DNA of 64,000 bases from Thinopyrum elongatum (Eukaryota > Streptophyta > Magnoliopsida > Poales > Poaceae): positions 521,964,560 through 522,028,559 of the forward strand of contig CM022302.1 in NCBI GenBank assembly GCA_011799875.1, given 5' to 3'. A model generated the notes under the pieces. It was given only the letters and a program-made list of their open reading frames with translations, had not been told where the DNA came from and did no database searches. Position 1 is the first letter of the stretch; each line of letters begins with the position of its first letter. Position numbers and translations under genes: made by a program. Positions 32,238 to 44,407 of the stretch are shown piece after piece.

Positions 32238-32521
32238 GCTGCAGCGGGGCGTGGTGGGCGGGCAGGCGGCGGCGGTGCGGCAGGAGGTGGGAGGAAGAAG
32301 GGAGGGAAGGAAAATGAAACGACATTTGGCGGTTGGCGCACGATTGCGTTTTTACATCTTCAATGGGTGGAGATGTAAATTTGCATCGCAAGGTGTTGTA
32401 TTTTACATCTCTAAGAGGCGGAGATGTAATTTTTTTTGCATCTAATCATCTGTTGGAAAGCGGGTTTGGGGCCTTGGAAATGCAAATTTTAGTTATTTTT
32501 GCATCTACATGGAAGATGCTC
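32238..32521. other. Right arm of the GAGCATCT-type DNA element
   Basis: GC-rich sequence upstream of the AP2-like frame (minus sense), then repeated TTTACATCT/GGAGATGTAA words and the terminal inverted repeat ending GATGCTC at 32521. Confidence 0.5.
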
Positions 32522-32535
32522 TAACTCAATCAATA

Positions 32536-32565
32536 CTAGTAGAATGCCCATGTGTTGCCACGGGC
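32536..32565 (-). mobile_element. Possible Helitron 3' end
   Basis: In minus sense the sequence reads a hairpin (GCCCGTGGCAACACATGGGC, 32546-32565), then ATTCTA, then CTAG followed by T. A short hairpin about 10 bases before CTRR, inserted before a T, is the usual Helitron 3' structure. A matching 5' TC end was not located. A TCTATACTA word at about 34597 is on the other strand. Calling this a Helitron is therefore tentative. Confidence 0.4.
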
Positions 32566-32568
32566 TTT

Positions 32569-32692
32569 TAAAAAATTAAGATGCTACCCACATAGCTAAA
32601 ATAATCGAGAACTACGCTGATAGCTAGAAAATTAAGATGCTACCCACATAGGTAAAAAATTAAGATGCTACCCACATAGCTAAAATAATCAA
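32569..32692. repeat. Short direct repeats
   Basis: Three copies of AAAATTAAGATGCTACCCAC, two of them continuing ATAGCTAAAATAATC. Confidence 0.8.
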
Positions 32693-34736
32693 AACTGCCA
32701 GCGTAGTCATATATGTGAATTGAATTTTTCTAAGATGGACATGTAAAACAGTCTAGGTGAATTAGCCAAAGCTGATAGCACAAATATAATTAACTACGCT
32801 GATAGCACAAACAAAATCAACCACTGATAGCAAAGAAAAATATGATCAAAGAGTACACGAGGAATAAATATGTAAAAATTAATGCTATCTATCTGACTGT
32901 CTAAGCAGTTCATCTAGAGGACAGACACAAGCAGGTGAAACGAACCTGAAGTTGTACCATAATTCATCCAGACAGCTATGTAGGATGCATTATGATGTAA
33001 TTCTCTCTGAAAGAGGCTCCCAATCCAATCCAAAACCTGAAATCAAAATGACAATGTTGACATATCGAAAAATTTCTGACAGAGGACCATCACAGTTTGA
33101 GGCTTTATACCGATGCTCAACTTTTCCAGCACTAATACTTTCAGTTGTATTTGTTGAAAAGAATCAATAAAATAAATTATGTACCTGTACTAATCTTGAC
33201 CACATCAATGGCCTTGTCAACTGGCAGTGATTCTAACACTGAGTGCTTAGGTTCCATGTGCAGATGCCAAGCTTTCTGTCTGGCTACATTGGTCGTCGAC
33301 TAAATCCGTCGTGATATTTCATGGCCTCCTGATAGACCGAACTGGAAGGTAGGAAGCTCGATCAGGGCGACCACCGTCGGAAACTAAGAAAGTGCAAAAA
33401 GATCCGCCCGAGTACAAATCAACAAACAGGTAAAGCAAACTGGTTGCCACATATCTGTCGCAATATGAAGATGGATGTCGTGCCACCGACCATCGATTCT
33501 AAAGAAAATTAAAACAAGGTGCGATGATGGGCATTTGATGCAAAGATGATGTTGTGCCTGCCACCTGCTAGCGAATGACTAGACTCTAATGAAACTGAAC
33601 ACAAGGTATCGACGAAGGATTCGCCGGGGGAGACGGGAACCTGAGGGACATCATCGCTGTAGGCTTGTGGGTCTAGGCTGGCAGTTTGGTGGGGTCGGGC
33701 GTGGAGCTGCTGGTAAGCTCAGTACGTATTGTATTTGTAATCTAACCTGTGTGTTGCCGCTGAAGAAATGGACCTCTGAACCGAACCTGCCTTTCAATTC
33801 CTCTACCCAACTTGCAGCATGTTGACTTGTTGATTGGATCCCTCGTGCGTCAATCCATTCTGATTTTCACATGCCATAGGATCAAGCAACTACCCAGACT
33901 TCTCTTTTGGTGTGATCTGCCATATAAAGCCTCGATGAGACTGAAGAATGATCTTTTTCCTGTAAAAGAACAGCCACTTGGAATTAACAAATAGACCGAG
34001 ACTCCTGTTCCGTTTCATCCAAGGATTCGAACCATTAGCTTCCGAAGCAAGCTTTCATCCAAAACATGCCTTCTTCCTTGCCATCATCAGTGGATCCAGT
34101 GATGGGGATGCGACGTTGGTCTCGTCACTGGCACTGCGCACATGATCGTGCCGCAATGACGGGGCAGCGGCACAGGCAGGACGGCGATAGAGAACGGAGC
34201 TGGAGGTGGAGGGTGGGGAACAACGACGGCGCGTAGGTTTGAGGTCATACGTCGCAGCGGCGGCGTCGGTGGCGATGTACAGGTGACGGAGGCGGCCCTG
34301 TGGGAACCCTATAGGAGAGGAGAGGAGAGGAGAGACAGAGGACTCGGGTATGGAGCGATTCCCTCGGGCAGGCAAAAAAGAAAACCGGTAAAAATCGGGA
34401 ACGATAGGAGGTGGGCATCGGCTTGAAAAAAAATCGGTGGGGCAGCTGGTGATGTGTTTCGATGGGTTGGCAAACGAACGATGTACGGACTGTGACATTA
34501 GGAGTAGAGATTTGTTGTTAACCCACACAACATGATAACGAGTGGGGCATCTTGTTCTCTAGATGACTTCTGAATCAACAATCAGACTGAATATACATAA
34601 TCTATACTAAGAAAATGGAATCAACAATTAGATAGGTACGGCCAACCTGAATGCCAGCATAGCTACACATGTAGAAATCAAATCTTTGCAAGTATATAAA
34701 CCCATCACATTTGGTTAGAACGTTAGCATATCCCAA
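32693..34736. other. Unassigned region left of the CACTA element
   Basis: No gene is recognised. A 157-codon minus-strand frame (34055-34528), rich in Ser, Pro and Arg, has splice-like sites nearby but no known domain. It may be a gene fragment carried by a transposon. The whole region is repeated at 48589-50576. Confidence 0.35.
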
Positions 34737-35159
34737 CACTAGTGCAGAATCGAGCTTTAGTCCCGGTTCGTAAAGACCTTTAATGCCGGTTCTGCAACCG
34801 GCACTAAAGGGTGGGGACTAAAGCCCCCCCCCCCCCCTTTAGTGCTGGTTCGTCACTAACCGGGACCAAAGGCCCACCACGTGGCACGAGCCCGCGCCGG
34901 GGGCCGGGGGCCTTTAGTCTCGGTTGGTTACACCAACCGGGACTAAAAGGTTTAGGGGTTTATGGTTTATTTTTTCTTTTAATTTTGTGTTTTTCATTTA
35001 ATTCTTTTTCATTTCAAACATATTTTACGCTACTACATATTGTACACGTTATGCATATATATAAATAGAATTTCTCGTAGAACCGATCATATATATATCA
35101 TCGAATTTCTCGCACGATCATTCACATACACACATATATATACAATTTGGTATATTTCT

Positions 35160-35741
35160 TGTGGTTCTAAGTCTGACAGTAGAATAGGGGGTAGGTATGA
35201 GGAGGCAAGATCCTAGCTACGATGAGGTTGTGCACGCGAGATTTACGAGTTCAGGCCCTTCTCGGAGGAAGTAACAGCCCTACGTCTCGGTGCCCGGAGG
35301 CTCGGTCGATTGAATTATGCGTGAAGTTACAGGGGGTGCGAACCCTTGTGCCAGTGGAGGGGGGTGGCTTATATAGAGTGCGCCAAGACCCCAGCCGTCC
35401 CATGTTACAAGGGGTTCAATGTTCATAAAAACAGGACGTTACTGATAACGCCAGCAATAAAGGCAAATAAATGATCATTAAGACTACGGAGTGAACGCCT
35501 GACCATTGCCATCCTGAGTGACCTTAGATCTTCTGTCTTCCGAGTGGTTTCTGATGTGGTCGAATGAGTACACCCCGCTCGAATGGAATTGGGTTATCCG
35601 AGTGAACTGTTGGTCAAGTGGGTTGCACGTTGTGGTGATTTCAGTCGGTAGATGATGCTATCCTTTGAATGTCCTTGGCCTTAGAGCAGTGTCCTCGGGG
35701 AAGGGTGTCTAGGTCAGGCCTATTACCCTACCCTAGGTACA
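35160..35741 (-). repeat. LTR of the Tat-type gypsy (copy A)
   Basis: In minus sense it would start TGTACCTAGGGTAGGG and end GACTTAGAACCACA. A CACTCTATATAAGCCACC TATA-like site sits near 35365-35376 in the same sense. GGGGGCTAATGACGAAGACA just upstream (minus sense) is a candidate polypurine tract. Boundaries are by inspection; the second LTR is not in the window. Confidence 0.5.
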
Positions 35742-36293
35742 TGTCTTCGTCATTAGCCCCCGAATGGATCTGGGTCCGAGTGGAGAAGGGGTTGAAGATG
35801 GTTCCGACCCGATTTATATGCTTCAGAGGCATTCTACCTGGGCCGGTGATCTTTGTAAAAACTTCAACTTCATTTTCAGTCGCCTCGGTCCATTCAGAGG
35901 TCGTCGAGTGATTTTTGCTGATAAGCTCTAAGTGTTGGTATGGTATAAAATCCTCGGCGCCATTGGTCACGCTACCGCTTTCCGGATCTCACGGGATTCG
36001 AAATTTGGAGAAGCGCGCGGGACGGAGAGTACCGCAGTAAACGGAGCGGGTTAGGCAGGAACGCCTCGATTCTCGCACCACCTTTTTCGCCACGTATCCA
36101 GCGCGCGACTGTTGCGGGATTTGACTGGATTGCCTGGGCCCACAAGTCAGCCACTCGGGAGCAGGCCCATATAAGGCGTCGGGGCCGATGAGCCTGGCAC
36201 TGTGCTCCCCATCCCCTTCCTCTTCTCCTGTTTCACCACCACATTCGCCGCCACCTTCGACGCCGCCGCCCCGTCCGAGCGCAGCCTGCCGCG
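35742..36293 (+). promoter_or_regulatory. Promoter-like region of the antisense Tat gene
   Basis: Lies between the LTR and the antisense gene. A CCATATAAGG TATA-like site is at about 36167-36176, around 120 bases before the ATG at 36294. It points in plus sense, opposite to pol. Confidence 0.45.
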
Positions 36294-38559
36294 ATGGGGA
36301 AGGAGAAGATGGCGGCCCTGGAGCGTGCGAAGAAAGCGACGGCGGCAGCGAAGGGCAAGAAGACGAGTCGGGGTGGATCGTCGTCGAGATCGGGCCTGCC
36401 GCCTGGCTGGATCTAGGGCGATTGGATTCGCTCCATGATTCAGCAAGAGGATATGGAGGATCTGGTCGAGGGGGGCTTGATCGCTCATGGATCCTGGAGG
36501 CTGCCAGGTGATGAGACCGAGCCGCAGCCGCAGGAGGGTGAGTGCGTCCTCCTCGCGACCCATGTCGACCGTGGTTTTTCTCTGCCCCCTCATCCTTTTT
36601 TCCGAGGTTTTCTGACCTTTTTTGGGGCCCAACTTCATCACTTTTCTCCGAACACCATCACATACCTCGCTGCGTTTGTCTCCATGTGTGAGAATTTCCT
36701 GGGTTGTCGACCGCATTGGGGTCTCTTCAAACACATCTTTACTTGCCGCTCACAGTCTGTGAAAAAGGCCAATCCGAGTGATGAGAGGACGCACGTGATC
36801 CAGATGTGCGGAGGTCTAGGGATCCAGATGAGAGGAAAAAGCACTTTTCCGCCTAGGACTCTTCCCGATTCGGTCAGAGGGTGGAAGTCGACCTGGTTTT
36901 ATTGTAAGGACAAACCAACTCCTGGTCAGTCGACTGGCCTTCCCCCCTTTACCATGGGGCGAATTGAAAAGCCCTCTCCCATGAAAGTGACTCCAGCAGA
37001 AAAGGCGGAGGTGAATATGTTGGTTGAACGCGTAATCCAACTTGTCCGCGATGGTGTGACCGGCATGGATTTGCTAGAGGTGTTTCTCACTCGCCGCATC
37101 CAGCCGCTCCAGGCCGGCGATCATCCTATGTGGATGTACTCGGGCACCGATGATTCTGCTCGGATCCACCTGGAGGAAGTTGCCGAGGAGATGGTGGCAC
37201 AGTGGCTGCAGGGCATTACCAGAAACAAAGACAACCCCAGGGGGTCCAGGAGAATTCCGCCACTTGGCGCTGATAACGAACCAGACAAGGTCAGACCTTC
37301 GACGTCGAGTGACTTTTACTCTAATTTGTAAACTGTCTTTGGAACCGACTGATGCTTGTTCGATTCTTTGCTTCGCAGATATATACTGAGATGTACTCGA
37401 TGCCCAACGGGGAGCAGATCCAAGAAGGAGAAGAGAGCGGAGGCGACAGCGGCGACTGGAACTCCGATGGGGAGAGTGATGAAGAGCACGAAAACTCGAG
37501 CAGTGATGAGGAGGTCGATTCTCCACCTCGCGCGGAAAAGCGTTCCAAGCACAAGCACGACCCAGCAAGTATCCGAGGCAAGGTGGCAGCACCGACTGGA
37601 CAGACTTCGAAGCGCACTCGGAAATCTTCTCCGGTGCCGACTGAGAAGGCTCCGAAGCAGCTCAAGACCGCGCCGTCAAAGCCACGGAAGGCTTTGCCCA
37701 AGATCAAGGTTGGCGTTCCCGTCGCCTCCGCGTAAGTGTTTCGTTTTCACCCTTTGTTCCAAGAATCTTATATCAGTTGTCGACCCATTCACTTGCTTGA
37801 CCGAGTGAACCTTGAGATTTGCAGCGCTGCTACCTCCGGGACTTCTGCTTACCAAGATGATGGTGACGAGGAGATGGAGGACGCGGTCACATCCAAAGCG
37901 GGTATGACCCCTGTTATCTCGTCTTTTCTTTGCTAGCCGATTCTACAGTCGACTGAACTCTTGTGGTCGATTCTTTTGCAGCTCCGCAAAATGTTATTGA
38001 ACTTCAAGACGATGATGAAGATGAGCCACAGAAACTCATGGGTAGGAGGAGCAGGACCTCGGTCAAGAAGGTACCAGCTAGCAAGACGCCTCAGTCGACG
38101 CCGGCGACGGAACCAGCTATCCAGCAATCCGGGGACTTCAACCGTGCCTCCGTTACTTTTGCGAATTCCTTGTCGAGTGTTCGTCCTTCATCGTTGACTG
38201 TGCCGGCCCTTGCTTCGTCTGTCCAACTTCATGCCTCGAGCTATCAAGCTACTGCAACTGATACACCGACTGCACCTCCCACCGCCCATCACGTCCCAGA
38301 AGACCAAGTGAGTGCTGCCAAGGAGGCTATACGCTAGGCTGGCGTTATGATGGAGCAGATGAAGGTGGTGCGCGAGGCCAGTCAAGCTGCCTATGATGCC
38401 AGCTCAGCACTTCAGGCCAATGTCCAGGTTAGCTTACTTCCGACTGAACTCCATCTTGACGCTTGTTCTGTTAGGATATGATATTTAGAAATTGCTGCTT
38501 TATTCGCAAGACGTCCGTGGATGAGTGTTTTGGAACCTTAATTGCACACCCATTGTCAA

Positions 38560-38950
38560 TCTGCACACCCACTGGGTGTTTTAATTTCTGTTGAGTAGTT
38601 TTTCTACTTGAGTCGACTAGGTTGTGCTGATTGAACCTCTGAACCAGTGGGGGCACGCTGAGTGCACCCACTGGGTGTAGTCCCCGAGACCGCCGTCGAA
38701 TGTTTGATTTGGCGGGGGTCTTTGAACAGAGCTTTTCCACTCGGTCTGGGCAGATCATGCCGAGTGGAACCTTTACCAGTGGGGGCACGCTGAGTGCACC
38801 CACTAGGTGTAGTCCCCGAGACCGTAGTCGACTGCGGGCAGTCGGCTATGGTCTGAGTTTTTTTTTTTGACTGGACGGACCAAGTCGATTGAAAAAGTCG
38901 GACCAGTGGGGGCACGCTGAGTGCACCCACTGGGTGTAGTCCCCGAGACT
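38560..38950 (+). repeat. Intronic hairpin repeats
   Basis: Three copies of CAGTGGGGGCACGCTGAGTG followed by CACCCACTGGGTGTAGTCCC, spaced about 130 bp apart, with a partial fourth at the start. Each can fold, because GTGGG...CCCAC and the GTGCAC-like core pair with each other. Confidence 0.85.
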
Positions 38951-39017
38951 ATTGGCGAATGTTTGATTCGGCAGTAGTCTTAGAACTATTTGAACTTGCT
39001 ACTTTATTGTTTGGAAG

Positions 39018-42000
39018 TGTAACACCCCCAGTGGTTACCTACAGTAATCACCCTTTTGATTATGCCAAGTCAGCATGATCAACAGTGCATGATCATTATT
39101 TGCATCATATTGCATTTCAACTTCTAAGTCAAATTCAAAATTTTAAATGAAAGTGAAAATAAAAGTTGTTCAAACACATAAACTAAAATGTCAGATAAAT
39201 AACAAATATTCCAGAGGCTATTCTAAAATTGAAACCAACATCATTGGAATTGGAAAAGTGACTCGAACAACCTCAAAGAGTGGATAAAGATAATATTTAA
39301 TAACCATTTATTAAATCTAAAATAAATATGAAATTATATTTTGTCCAAACTAATTTTAGGTGTTAGGGAATAATACACTGGTATTTATGAACTAGGTCTC
39401 ATGTTTTACAAAAACCATTTTGAGGCCTAGCTATTTACTAAACAGAGAAAAGAGAATAAATAAAAAATAATAATAATAAAAATTAGAGAAAGGACCCCCC
39501 TCTTTTCCCCACCGGGCCTCAACCCCGCCGGCCCAGTCGGCCACCCCCACAGGCCGGCCCACCCCGTTGCCTCCTTATCCCCTCCCACTCCAGAAACCCT
39601 AACCCGTCACCCCCACTCCCCCCTTGCTCCACTTCCCCCGATCTGGATCGGGGGCTGCGACCCCGTCGCCGCTCGCTATCGCCGGGGCCGCCCCTCTCGG
39701 TCTCCTCCGCGCCTTCCTCTCCCTCGCGCGGCACCCGCCTGAAGCCTCGGCCTCGACTCGTCGCCGGCCCGACGCCATCGCCCGTCGTCGCCACCACCAC
39801 ATCGCCGGACCACCTCGGCAGACCGCCATCCCGTCGTCGACCTCGCGCCGTCGTCCCCGTCGTCCTCCCCACGCCCCGCTGCCTAAGACCCTACGGCCCC
39901 GCCGTGAGCTCCGACCTCTCCTCCTCTCTCCCCTGTTCCCCGCTCGCCCATCGACCGCGTCGTCCGCGCCTAGGGCCAGCCCCGCACGGCGCCTCCTCTC
40001 TGCTCCCGCTTCCCCTCGCTAGCGCAACGCGGTCACCGTGCTTGCACGCACGCCTCGACCGCGCCCTGCACCTCGAGCTGCTGCTCCGCCGCGCCCTGCC
40101 TCGCTCCGGGGCCGCGCTCGTCGCGCCCGCGACCTCTTGTGGCCGCGCCTGGAGTTCTGCTCCCCTGCGCCTGCTCCACTCCCTCTGCACCCTGGCCGCA
40201 CCCACCTGCGCCCAGCCACGCATGCCCGCTCTCGCCGCCGCAACCGCAGCTCGCCCCGCTGGCCGCACGTTGGCGCCCGCGTGCGTCCCCGCAGCCGCGC
40301 GCTGACCTCGCCCGCGCCACGCCCGGCTCGCTCGCCGGCCGCGCGGTTCTGCTGCGCCACCGCCCGGCCTCGCCCTGACCGCTCGCCCGCGCCGCCCACT
40401 GCTGTGCGAGCCGCCGCCCTTCCTCCGCCCCGCGGCAGGGCGCCTGTGGCCGCCGGTGCCCCGTAGCTCCCCGCGCCCGGCGCTGCTTCCGCCGTCGCCG
40501 GCCATCGAGGCCTCGGGCGTGCTCGCCCTCGCCTCTCGTGGCCTCGGGTGCGAGCACCCGCACCTGTACGCCCGTTCGCCCGAACCCGCTATGGCCTATG
40601 GGCCAATGACATATGGGCCCCGCCCAGAAAACGTTTTAAAGTAAATGAAAATAAAATGTAAATAATAAAAATAATTAGTTAATTATTTAATTAATTAGTG
40701 GATTAATTAGTTTAATTAACTCTGATTAGGTTAATCTAATTAATTAACTAGTTTAACTAAGCAGTAATTAATTAACTTAACCCTAATGACTGCTGACATC
40801 AGCATGATGTCATGCTGATGTCATCAGTTACTATTCTGGATAATTCGAAATTAAATAATAAAAATAAATTCCAGAAATTAATAAAATCTTTAGAAAATCA
40901 TATAAAATAAACCGTAACTCCGATGAAAATACTTTCTACATGAAAGTTGCTCAGAACGACGAGACGAATCTGAATACGCGCTCCGTTCGTCCGTCACGCG
41001 TCCCTAACTATCCGAACTTGCAACCGTTCCCCTCTTATCCTCTGTCCGATAATTCCAAAGACCCGGGAAATATCGTCAGATATTCTCCCGCTCCGTCTGT
41101 TACGTGTGATGCTGCGTTAGACTACCCCTAGCACCGTGTATCGTATTTGTCATGCTCATGTTTGCTCTATATTTATACTGTTTCCTCCCCCTCTTCTCTC
41201 TCGGTAGCCCCCGACCCCGACGTCGTCCCCGAGACCGACGCAGCTCCGGATCCCGAAGACACCATAGACGACCTTGCCCTTGCCGCCGAACAACCAGGCA
41301 AGCCCCCCCCCCCTTTTGATCATCCCGATATCGCCCATTCTATTTCCCATGCTTGCATTAGAATTGCTGCTACTACTGCTTTACCTATTCTGATGCATAG
41401 CCTGTTCATTGTAACCTGCTGTTGATAATTACCTACATATCCTAAACTGTTTAGTCTAGGCTGGGTAGAGACCTATTAGTGACCCCACTTATCCCGACTG
41501 CCGCGCAGGATCGTCAGAAGACCCGATCAACGGGATTGAAGACCAGGCCCCGACACCGCACATCACCCCCCTTAGTTGTAACGACACTGCAGCGTTACTA
41601 TCGAGTGCCGAGGGTGAAACCTCTTGTAGCACTTCTGATGTTAACTCTGTAGATTAGCTATTCGGTCGTGGTCATCGAGGGTGATTCCTCCTTCACCGCT
41701 TCCGATAACGACACCGTCGTACAACACCTCAAGTGTGAACCCAGCGAGGGTGATTCCTCCGAGTTCTCCTTGACGATTACATCGAGTAGGAATCCAACGA
41801 GGGTGATACCTCGGCTTCCCCTGATGTTATGGACACACGGATAATTTTACACTGTTACTTGGATAGGCGGGTCGGCCCTGAGGGGTACCCGCGTGCGCCT
41901 GAGAGGCGTGTGTTGTGAAGGCGGGTTGCCTGTATGGTGCCCGAGTGTTGGATACGAGGCGTGGCCGGGCATTCTTGGCCCTTGCCGCAAGTCCTCGAGA

Positions 42001-43313
42001 CGGGGCGACGGGGTCACATCTTTCGTGAGTCTCTGCTCGTTTCCGCAAGCCCCTAGACCATTTACGATTTGGATATTTGATCCGAGCAGGCCTCTGGTCT
42101 GATAGCACTAACCATCACGTGGGCATAGTATGGGCGTTCTGCATCGTATGCATCAGCCGAAAACTCTGTCAGACGTCCAGTTCAGCACTGCGGCCGGGCT
42201 GGGCCGGCACCATCCTGAGGGGTGGAGCCTGGTTCGCCCGGCACGCAACGACCCGGAGGGCGAGGGGCGATGGCCAAGACCCCCTTGCGCTTAGGATGTA
42301 GACCGGCGGGGACCTCTCTGCTGAGTTGTAGGTAGGGTTGCGATGTGTCGTTTGGCCGAGGCCGGGCATGACCCTGGAAAGTGTGTCCGGCCGGAGTTAA
42401 TCGAGCGTGTTGGGTAAGTTGGTGCACCCCTGCAGGGAAGAACATTTCTATCGATAGCCGGTCCTACGGTAAAGGACACTCGGAGTTGTATCCCGATCGA
42501 TACAACTAGAACTGGATACCTGTGATGAGACCGGTATACTATGTGGCTCTGGGATTGCTTCTCGCAGGGAGTCGAGAAGGGATCTCAGGACGAGGTTGAT
42601 GACTGTATGGCTCTGGGATCGCTTTCTCGCAGGGAGTCGAGAAAGGATCTCTGGGTGAGGTTGATATTATTACTGCTACATTATATTGTATTGTTCCACT
42701 CTCTTCTGTTGCTGCAAGACCGCTGAAGATGCTAGTCTTCGATAGGACTAGGCCTTCTCTCTATTCTGGCATTTCTGCAGCCCAGTCCACATATACAGCC
42801 TCCCTTTGATATTGTTGCATATGTAGTGTAGATCCTTGCTTGCTGAGTACTTCAGAGTACTCACGGTTGCTTTTCTTTCCTTTTCCCCCATATCAGTTCG
42901 TCGTGGCCAGATGACGGAGCCGCTGAGACAGCTACCCCCGCCGACGATCGACTACTACTACTACCCTGAGGATGGATACTACTGCGAGCTTGTCGACGAC
43001 CAGGAGTAGGTTCGGAGGGTCCCAGGCAGGAGGCCTGCGCCTTTCGATCGTAGTGTTTTATTTTTGCCCCGCCTTTCTAAAGGCCTTTCTGTTTCTCTTT
43101 TATATCTGTACTCAGATATCTGATGCTTCCGCTGACGCTTGTATGCCATCGAGCTATGTATTCGAGCCCTCGAGGCCCTGGCTTGTAATTTAAAGCTTGT
43201 ATGACTTTATTTATGTTTTAGAGTTGTGTTGTGATATCTTCCCGTGAGTCCTTAGGCTTGATCGTGTGCATTTGCGTGTATGATTAGTGCGCGATCGGGC
43301 CGGGGGCGTCACA
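39018..43313 (+). mobile_element. 4.3-kb LTR-like insertion, possibly a giant solo LTR
   Basis: Starts TGTAACACCCCCAGTGG, ends GGGCCGGGGGCGTCACA, and is flanked by GGAAG on both sides (39013-39017 and 43314-43318). The TG...CA ends and 5-bp duplication are those of an LTR retrotransposon. No second LTR copy or pol was found inside, so it is probably a solo LTR of a family with very long LTRs, as in LARD/Sukkula-type elements. The core (39490-40620) is extremely GC-rich and the next part (40640-40900) very AT-rich. It lies within an intron of the antisense Tat gene. Strand is arbitrary. Confidence 0.7.
40795..40830. repeat. Perfect-looking palindrome in the LTR-like insertion
   Basis: TGACATCAGCATGATGTCAT followed by GCTGATGTCATCA forms a strong inverted repeat with TGATGTCA-type arms near the GC/AT boundary. 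It is kept in copy B at about 56446-56480. Confidence 0.7.
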
Positions 43314-44407
43314 GGAAGCAACCAATCTTTGTGTCTGCCGACTGACTATCTTCTGAACACAGAAATCTTGTGATCTTGGAGCCCGGTTCGCCGACTTGGA
43401 GAAGAAGCAAATCCAGCTCAATCTTGACCTGGAGTTGGCTCGAAACAACTTGCGGAAGGCTAAGGATGACGATGCTGGTAAGGAAAGCTTGTCGACCGGT
43501 TCTCTTGCCATCTTTTCTCCTTCTTTTTCTGATTCGAATGTTATTCTTTCTAGAAACAATGAGATAGGCTTTGGAGAAGAAGGACCTTGACCTTGCGGTT
43601 GTGAAGAAAACCGCCAAAGACAAAACGGCGCTTGCCGACCAAAAGATGGCCTCAGTCGGAAAGCTGGAGGGAGAGAATACCAAGCTGAAGGCTGCTCTTG
43701 ACGAAGCCAACAAAGAAGTGACTCGTCTGAAGAAGGACAAGCGGACCCTGACCGACAAAGTAGAAGACATCACCCGCAGGAGGGACGAGCTGGAGAACTA
43801 CCTGGGAGGACTCGCCAAAAAATTATTCCTCATGCTTGAAGGTACTTTTCTCTGTGCGATTGGTTTGCTTTCGTCGACTCATCATACTGCTGTCGACTCA
43901 TTATTTCTCTGCGAGTGCAGAATTCTGTCAAGACTTCGAGGAAGAGACTGGGCGAGTCGAGACGAACTTGGACCCCATCAACTCCCCTGTCAAAGATTTA
44001 GCAGCCATGAATGTGCTCCGACTGGAGTCTCGCCTTGCCAGTGCCTTGGAATATCTTGCTCGACTCAAGGTTGCGGTGTCGCGGATCGACACAGCGCTCT
44101 GGCCAGGAGACACGCTCCGAAACGATCTCGAGTCTCTGATGACTCGACTCAACGAGATTCCTGGTCGAGTGCAGGAGTGAAAGAAGTCCGCTGCTCGATG
44201 CGGTGCTGACGTAGCTTTGTCCTTGGTTCGTGTCCACTGCAAGGAAGCCAGAGAAGAGAAGCTAGCGGCAATCAAGGTCGCCAACACCAAGAAACTCGAC
44301 TTCCAGTCTTTCATGGAGACCTTCATTGCTGCTGCTACTTGAATCGCAGATGGAATCGACCTGGACGAGTTTGTCGAGCCTGCCAGCCCCTCTGCGGAGT
44401 GAATGAA

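Larger units (their letters stand above)
12786..32521. mobile_element. DNA element with GAGCATCT-type inverted ends carrying an AP2-like gene (interrupted)
   Basis: The left end at 12786 reads GAGCATCTCCAATAGAAGAT. The right end at 32521, reversed, reads GAGCATCTTCCATGTAGATG. The flanks are CAA on the left and TAA on the right, which would fit a decayed 3-bp TWA duplication as used by PIF/Harbinger elements. Both arms contain further GGAGATGTAAA and TTTACATCT words close to the ends (12800-12930 and 32345-32515). With the two gypsy elements and the solo LTR removed, only about 1.2 kb of original element remains. That remainder encodes the AP2-like protein on the minus strand. It is probably non-autonomous, since no transposase is visible. 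Confidence 0.55.
36294..44402 (+). pseudogene. Antisense additional gene of the Tat element, gypsy-type Transposase_28-like (copy A)
   Basis: Exon 1 runs from ATG 36294 to 37289. It is interrupted once by TAG (36414-36416) and then open for 285 codons, with GFLTFFGAQLHHFSPNTITY, NFLGCRPHWGLFKHIF and GMDLLEVFLTRRIQPLQAG. This is the pattern of the plant 'putative gypsy type transposon' family (Pfam Transposase_28). Further exons at 37379-37731, 37825-37901 and 37982-38427 have good GT-AG sites and encode an acidic/basic linker; a TAG lies at 38335. A 4.3 kb LTR-like insertion (39018-43313) splits the next intron. Later exons encode a long coiled coil (KLEGENTKLKAALDEANKEV), EFCQDFEEETGRVETNL and LESLMTRLNEIPG, with TGA codons at about 44178 and 44341, ending PASPSAE at 44402. 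Such antisense ORFs near the 3' LTR are known in Tat/Ogre-type elements. The biochemical role is unknown. Confidence 0.75.

Noticed and set aside
39500..40640. Long overlapping open frames on both strands in a GC-rich block
   Set aside because: Open in several phases at once, low-complexity Arg/Ala/Pro content, no domain, and inside an LTR-like insertion with target duplications. GC bias explains them.
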